Below, piece by piece: positions 58,741 to 64,000 of a stretch of 64,000 bases of DNA (the stretch's first letter is position 1; every line of letters starts with the position of its first letter). The notes beneath the pieces were generated by a model, which had not been told where the DNA came from, made no database searches, and worked only from the letters and a program-made list of their open reading frames with translations. Position numbers and translations under genes: made by a program. Origin of the DNA: Vicia villosa (Eukaryota; Streptophyta; Magnoliopsida; Fabales; Fabaceae); NCBI RefSeq assembly GCF_029867415.1, contig NC_081180.1:237344823-237408822 (forward strand), given 5' to 3'.

Positions 58741-58941
58741 CCATTCAGCTAGATGGCATCTTTAAGCCCATCTCCAGAACACTTGGATGGCATCTTCAAG
58801 CCCATCTTCGACAAAGGTCCCTACTTCAGCTAGGGAAAATTTATGGGTATTCTAGTGTTCAATCCTCTTCTACCCTCAGATCCCGACAGGCATACATGCC
58901 AGTCTACATCTTCAGATATAAGAAGATTGAACAGGGGCAGC
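58741..58941 (+). other. end of Ogre 3' region with purine tract
   Basis: Two copies of a ~45-bp phrase (GATGGCATCTTTAAGCCCATCT / GATGGCATCTTCAAGCCCATCT) at 58752 and 58786. GAACAGGGGCAGC immediately precedes the 3' LTR and is the likely plus-strand primer. Confidence 0.6.
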
Positions 58942-61900
58942 TGTCATACCCCAAAATTTGCCCACTCAAGATCATTTGAAAATCAAAGTCTCAATACTCG
59001 ACTGAGTATATACTCTCCTAATCAACTACCCTTCAAACTAGGGTTTTGTTCTTCTCAAAGAAAAGTCAGCTTCTGACACCTCAAGTGAACTTCGTGGATT
59101 CTTATATGCTTCAAAGAGATCCCATACCAAGTTTCAAGCCTCGATTCAAAAGATTGCTCATTCGATAGCCCAAACGATCAATAATCGACTAGTTGACCTA
59201 AAAGTCAAACTAGGGTCAAATCACAGTCAAAACTTCTGATTTTTGGTCAACATCCTCATTATGAAGTGTTATTCATCATTTGATCAAGTATTGATCATGA
59301 TTCATCAAGGAAAGTTCAAAAAATCAACAAAACCTAAAGTTCCTAAATTAGGGTTTTCTAGAAGAAAGTCAACCGAACTTTGACCGGCCATAACTTTCAC
59401 ATGGAGCATCAAAAATTTCCCATCCAAAGCTCAATTTGAAGGAGATTGAATTCTCTACAACTTTGGCTCTCACATGCCAGGTCCAAAAATGCTTCATTTG
59501 GAAGATATAAGCCAAAACATTACATGTCCTCCTAAAGGATCGCAAAAAAGACGTTTTGTCTCAAAGGACGGTAAATGAACATGGTAAGTTCAATGAAGGT
59601 GAAACCAAAAGTATCTTTTAGTAGACTCTTTGAGCTTTCTAAAATGTGCAAGAACACCTTCATGTGATAAAAAATGAGGGAGATACGATTGATACAAATT
59701 GGTCGATTTTCAAGAAAGGCGTGAAAACTTAAGTGAAGAACTTTGCATTTTTAAGTGATGGGCCATAATCTTTGCACCACCCACGAAATTTCAAGTTCAT
59801 TAAAGGCCCATTTGTCATTTGGTTATTTATTTTATTATTTTATTCATTTATTTTTGGATTTATTCATTTAAATTCACTATAAATCAAATAAAATCAAAAT
59901 AAAATAAGATAAAATCACACCAAAACTTTCCATTTCTGAAAATGTGTCCAAGTTCACCCAACAAGGCCAATTTGCACGTGAGAAAGTTGTGAAAAATAGA
60001 TTGAAAACTTATTTGGAAAGTTTGCATATTCTTCTTAAAAACAAATATTTTTCAATCAAACCAAATGATCTTTTCCAAGTTTGTAAACCCTAAAATGATC
60101 TCCTATATATTCCTAACAGTAGCAGCCTCATGGATCACGAAACCCTAGCCTCAAAATCACTCTCCAAACTTACAAAAATATCAAAAAAAGTGGATTTCGA
60201 GTTCCTTCGTTCTAGCCTCTTTTAACACCAAACAATCATCATAACCTCTTCATCAGGTAATATTGGTCGTTAATGGACTATTAACACGGTCCCATAACGT
60301 ATGGAACAGTGGTCTCATATTCATGTTATATCATGCACTTGTTATTTTAATTTATCATGTTTTCATGCGTATAAATTAAATCTAATGCTTTCTATGAGTT
60401 TATGATGATGTTTAGAGAAGCTTAGAATGGTTGAATTGGAGCTTAGATGTACAAACCGAATCCCACCATGCTTAGGGAAAAACGAAAGCACCTCTTCGTT
60501 TTCGTGCCTCCCATTGTTTTTTGACCAAAACGACCACGCCATTGAACTCGTAGCGTCCTGTTTCATGGATCTGGGCGCCCCTTAATTTTGTCTAGACTGT
60601 ATTATGTTTTTTTTTAAAGTTACAGGAAATTCAAAGAAAATTCCGCAGGTAATTTTGCGGCTGAATCCGCAGCAAAATCCACAAGTGCCAATGAGGAAGA
60701 AGATGAATAGTGTTGTGGACCTTTTGACCACACATGGCGCGGCTTCGTTGGTCAGTCAGCCATGGCAGACTCTCTCTCCACTCGCGATTGGTGGCCGCGT
60801 GAGACAGGGGACCCACGTTTGACTTCCATTTGATTGCTCAACTATGCCACGTTTTAATATTTTTTCTTTTACGTTTGATTTGTTTACAATTTGTACACGC
60901 AGCACGCATGGCAAGTGATACACGCTATTGGCATTGAGGAGGCGGGTTCGATACCCAGACTCCTCCATATTATTTTAACAAATTTTCTCTGCAGATCCCG
61001 TGTGCACAAGTCACGCGCCCTTACCATGCACCCCCATGTGAGATCTATTGGATCTTCTTAACATCATATCCAAGGGGTTCAAAGCTGCAAACCCAGCATG
61101 GTCCTTAGAAGATGTGATGTACAGGATCAGACAGATTTCTTTTTCTCTCTTTTTTTTGTTGGCTTATCTATTTGTTTTATTTACTAATTAAAAAAATCTT
61201 TAACTAAAAAAAAAACAAATTAAAATCAATCCATTAGATTTCTTTTTTAACTTAATAATTTAGGTTTTTGGGCTTAATTAATTTAGGATATATTTTTATT
61301 TAGTAGGTAATTTAATTTGGTAATTTAATTTAGTAATTTGATTTAATAATTTAACTTAATAATTAGTTAAATTTAGGATTTAATTAGGTAATTTCTTTAA
61401 TTTAATTAACCACTAATTAATTTTATTTTACCCTCGATTTCTTTTCTCATCTCAAAATCACTTGTATGACGCGTGTTTGTTTATACCTTTATTTGAGTAT
61501 TAGAATGTATATAGGTAAAAATGTAAAAAATTATAGTGGACCTCTTTACTTTCCCGCATTTTTAATTTCCGTATTTTTATTATCATATATATTGTGTTAG
61601 ATGTATGTTTAGGATTGTATGATTAAAATTAAAATCAATCGCTAGCTAACTAAAAATTCAAGATAAATAAATAATCGAATGTAACACACTTGCACTCACT
61701 CACCCTTAGGGTACGCCCCTCTCGGTTGCCTTACGAATAAAGGTCGTGTCCCTCGAATATAGAGGTATCTAAGCGAACGTCCCTCGATAAACAAAATCAT
61801 CAAAGATCATAGTCCCTCGAATTGCTGCCTACAAAAATATGATCTTGTCCTTCGAACGGTTGCCTAAACGAAAGATGATTTGTCCCTTTGATATCGCTAA

Positions 61901-62395
61901 AGATACCTCTATCCTGTTGCCTTCAAACGACCTTCGATGACCCTTCGATGTCCCGAACACGTCCAATATAACAAGGATTTCCTACTTCTATATAGTATGG
62001 ATAATCCTGGGAATCGTAAAAAGCATAGAAAAGACCAACTATTAGGGTAGTTCTCTTAGATTGCTTGCTCAAATACAAAAACTATTTTCACACTACTTTC
62101 AAAAACAAAGGCTACGCTTTTAAGCTAAAGTCCTTCTATTCAAAAAACTCTTTTCAAACAAACGAAAACAAACATGAGCTAAGCAAGTTAAGAGCCCGTA
62201 GATAACTACGGATGAAAAGGGTGCTTGCACCTTCCCTTTTCATAACTTACCCCCCGAGCCCGTTTTCTTTCAAATAAGGTCTTTTTCTGTACTTTTTACC
62301 TTTCCTAACATTGGACAAAATAAAAGTCGGTGGCGACTCATGCTCACCGCAACATTTGTTGCTTATAAAAATAAAAGTCAGTTCACCGAGTTACA
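58942..62395 (+). repeat. 3' LTR of the Ogre element
   Basis: 3,454 bp, TGTCATACCCC...CACCGAGTTACA. It aligns with the 5' LTR throughout but with many substitutions and indels in its first two thirds. TATATAT at 60104-60110 corresponds in position to the 5' LTR TATA box. A tRNA-like box pair lies at 60909-60955. Confidence 0.9.
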
Positions 62396-62728
62396 CACAC
62401 TATTATTTTTATTTATATAAATAAAATAATTATTTACATTATCCTAATAGATTTACTTGAATGATTTTCTTAGTTTCATTCATTAAAATATTAATCTACA
62501 ATGCCTTACCTACAAGCACTTCGAGACAATATATACGAATCCAATATATTTAAATTGTATTTATAATCACAAAAATAATTCATATCATTTGAACACCATA
62601 ATTTAGATTAAGATAATATAATTTATTAACCAACCTTATTCATATAAGTATATCTAATACAAATTATGTGAATTTTCCCAAATTCTAATTGGTTGATATA
62701 ACAATAAGAATAAAATATAGGCAAAATC
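62396..62728. other. spacer after the Ogre, nothing recognised
   Basis: AT-rich, no ORF. It does not continue the mudrA gene cut on the other side of the Ogre. It may hold the 3' tail of the Cys-rich peptide gene. Confidence 0.45.
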
Positions 62729-62917
62729 TCAAAGCTTCATATCACTAGGTGGATGAGAAGCTTGGCAACATGGAAGCTTGGGGCAGTGAATTGGTTGACA
62801 TTCAATGTTAGTATGGACGCAACAGGGTGGTAAACCCTGTACATTGCAAACAAGAGAACCTGCAATAGCAATAATAAAGAAAATAAACGTACACATCATC
62901 TTACAAAGAGATTCCAT
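62729..62917 (-). CDS. small secreted cysteine-rich peptide (62 aa)
   Basis: ATG at 62917. Residues 1-28 look like a cleavable signal peptide (MMCTFIFFIIAIAGSLVCNVQG core), leaving a mature peptide of about 34 residues with six cysteines in the spacing CC-x6-C-x4-C-x4-CC, which could form three disulfides. A His/Pro-rich tail follows. It would be exported via the ER. An AT-rich TATATATTA lies about 40 bases upstream on the same strand. The pattern is not the usual NCR/late nodulin, defensin or albumin-1 one, so I leave the family open; a legume defence or signalling peptide is a reasonable guess. It could also be a chance ORF, but signal plus Cys framework argues against that. Confidence 0.6.
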   Translation of the reverse strand: MESLCKMMCTFIFFIIAIAGSLVCNVQGLPPCCVHTNIECQPIHCPKLPCCQASHPPSDMKL

Positions 62918-63910
<993 letters not shown>

Positions 63911-64000
63911 TATATATAATAACAATCTCAGCCTCAATAAAATTAATAATAATTTAATTAGTTTAATTTTGAAATTTTAAAATTAATAATGATTTTAAAA
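63911..64000. other. spacer at the window end
   Basis: AT-rich, no feature. Confidence 0.4.

Larger units (their letters stand above)
44122..62395 (+). mobile_element. Ogre-type Ty3/gypsy retrotransposon, 18.3 kb, likely recombinant
   Basis: LTRs 44122-47483 and 58942-62395, primer site at 47488, extra ORF1, gag-protease, a short intron, RT-RNase H-integrase, tandem-repeat 3' region and purine tract AGGGGCAGC before the 3' LTR: the full Ogre plan. Integrase is frameshifted. The LTRs are well diverged in U3 yet close in the last ~250 bases. Flanking pentamers AAAGG and CACAC differ, and the transposase gene cut at 44121 does not resume after 62395, so the two ends probably come from different insertions. 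Ogre elements are especially abundant in Fabeae. Confidence 0.92.

Noticed and set aside
60900..60970. Functional tRNA gene
   Set aside because: A and B boxes are present, but no cloverleaf with a proper acceptor stem could be formed; kept only as a tRNA-like finding.

Overview
The window is nuclear DNA of a dicot plant, most likely a legume of the pea/vetch tribe (Fabeae). The inference rests on an 18-kb Ogre-type Ty3/gypsy element with the typical extra ORF1, PRO-RT intron and tandem-repeat 3' region, together with AT-rich spacers, spliceosomal introns and dense nested transposons. Only two loci look like ordinary host genes: a two-exon single-pass membrane protein (15351-18277, +) and a small secreted Cys-rich peptide (62729-62917, -). 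Nearly everything else is mobile DNA.

Layout. 1-5087: decayed SIRE-like Ty1/copia remains. They carry a MULE-type hairpin element (1943-4153, 9-bp TSD), which itself holds a 2,023-bp solo LTR (1999-4021, 5-bp TSD). 5088-9966: a young Tork/Tnt1-like copia element with near-identical LTRs but broken gag and integrase. 9967-11341: no recognisable gene. 11342-14615: a MULE-like element with ~90-bp diverged terminal inverted repeats, carrying a plant mobile domain (PMD) pseudogene. 14616-20693: host gene and spacer. 20694-21218: hAT-type MITE with an 8-bp TSD. 21598-22086 plus 37741-44121: one larger autonomous-type MULE carrying a PMD gene, two small unknown genes and a mudrA transposase. It is split by a very young 15.65-kb Tat-lineage gypsy element (22087-37740) and cut at its right side by the Ogre (44122-62395). 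62396-64000: Cys-rich peptide gene, (TA)n tracts and two related foldback MITEs.

Most notable content. The Tat element carries two antisense genes between integrase and the 3' LTR. One can be read as a five-exon gene of about 1,209 codons (36333-32406), with PMD homology and a C-terminal coiled coil; all four splice junctions keep frame. The split MULE pairs a transposase with a PMD gene and two small genes. Its three minus-strand genes each have a TATAAAT box upstream, and the intergenic DNA is filled with GACGAGA-containing tandem repeats. This layout recalls transposons that encode their own anti-silencing factors (inference). PMD-type sequences occur in three separate mobile contexts here, and Ogre ORF1 shows a short motif of the same shape. 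The Ogre looks recombinant: its LTRs are diverged, no TSD is present, and the interrupted transposase does not resume beyond it.

All splice sites, LTR limits and repeat alignments were read by eye; divergences are approximate.
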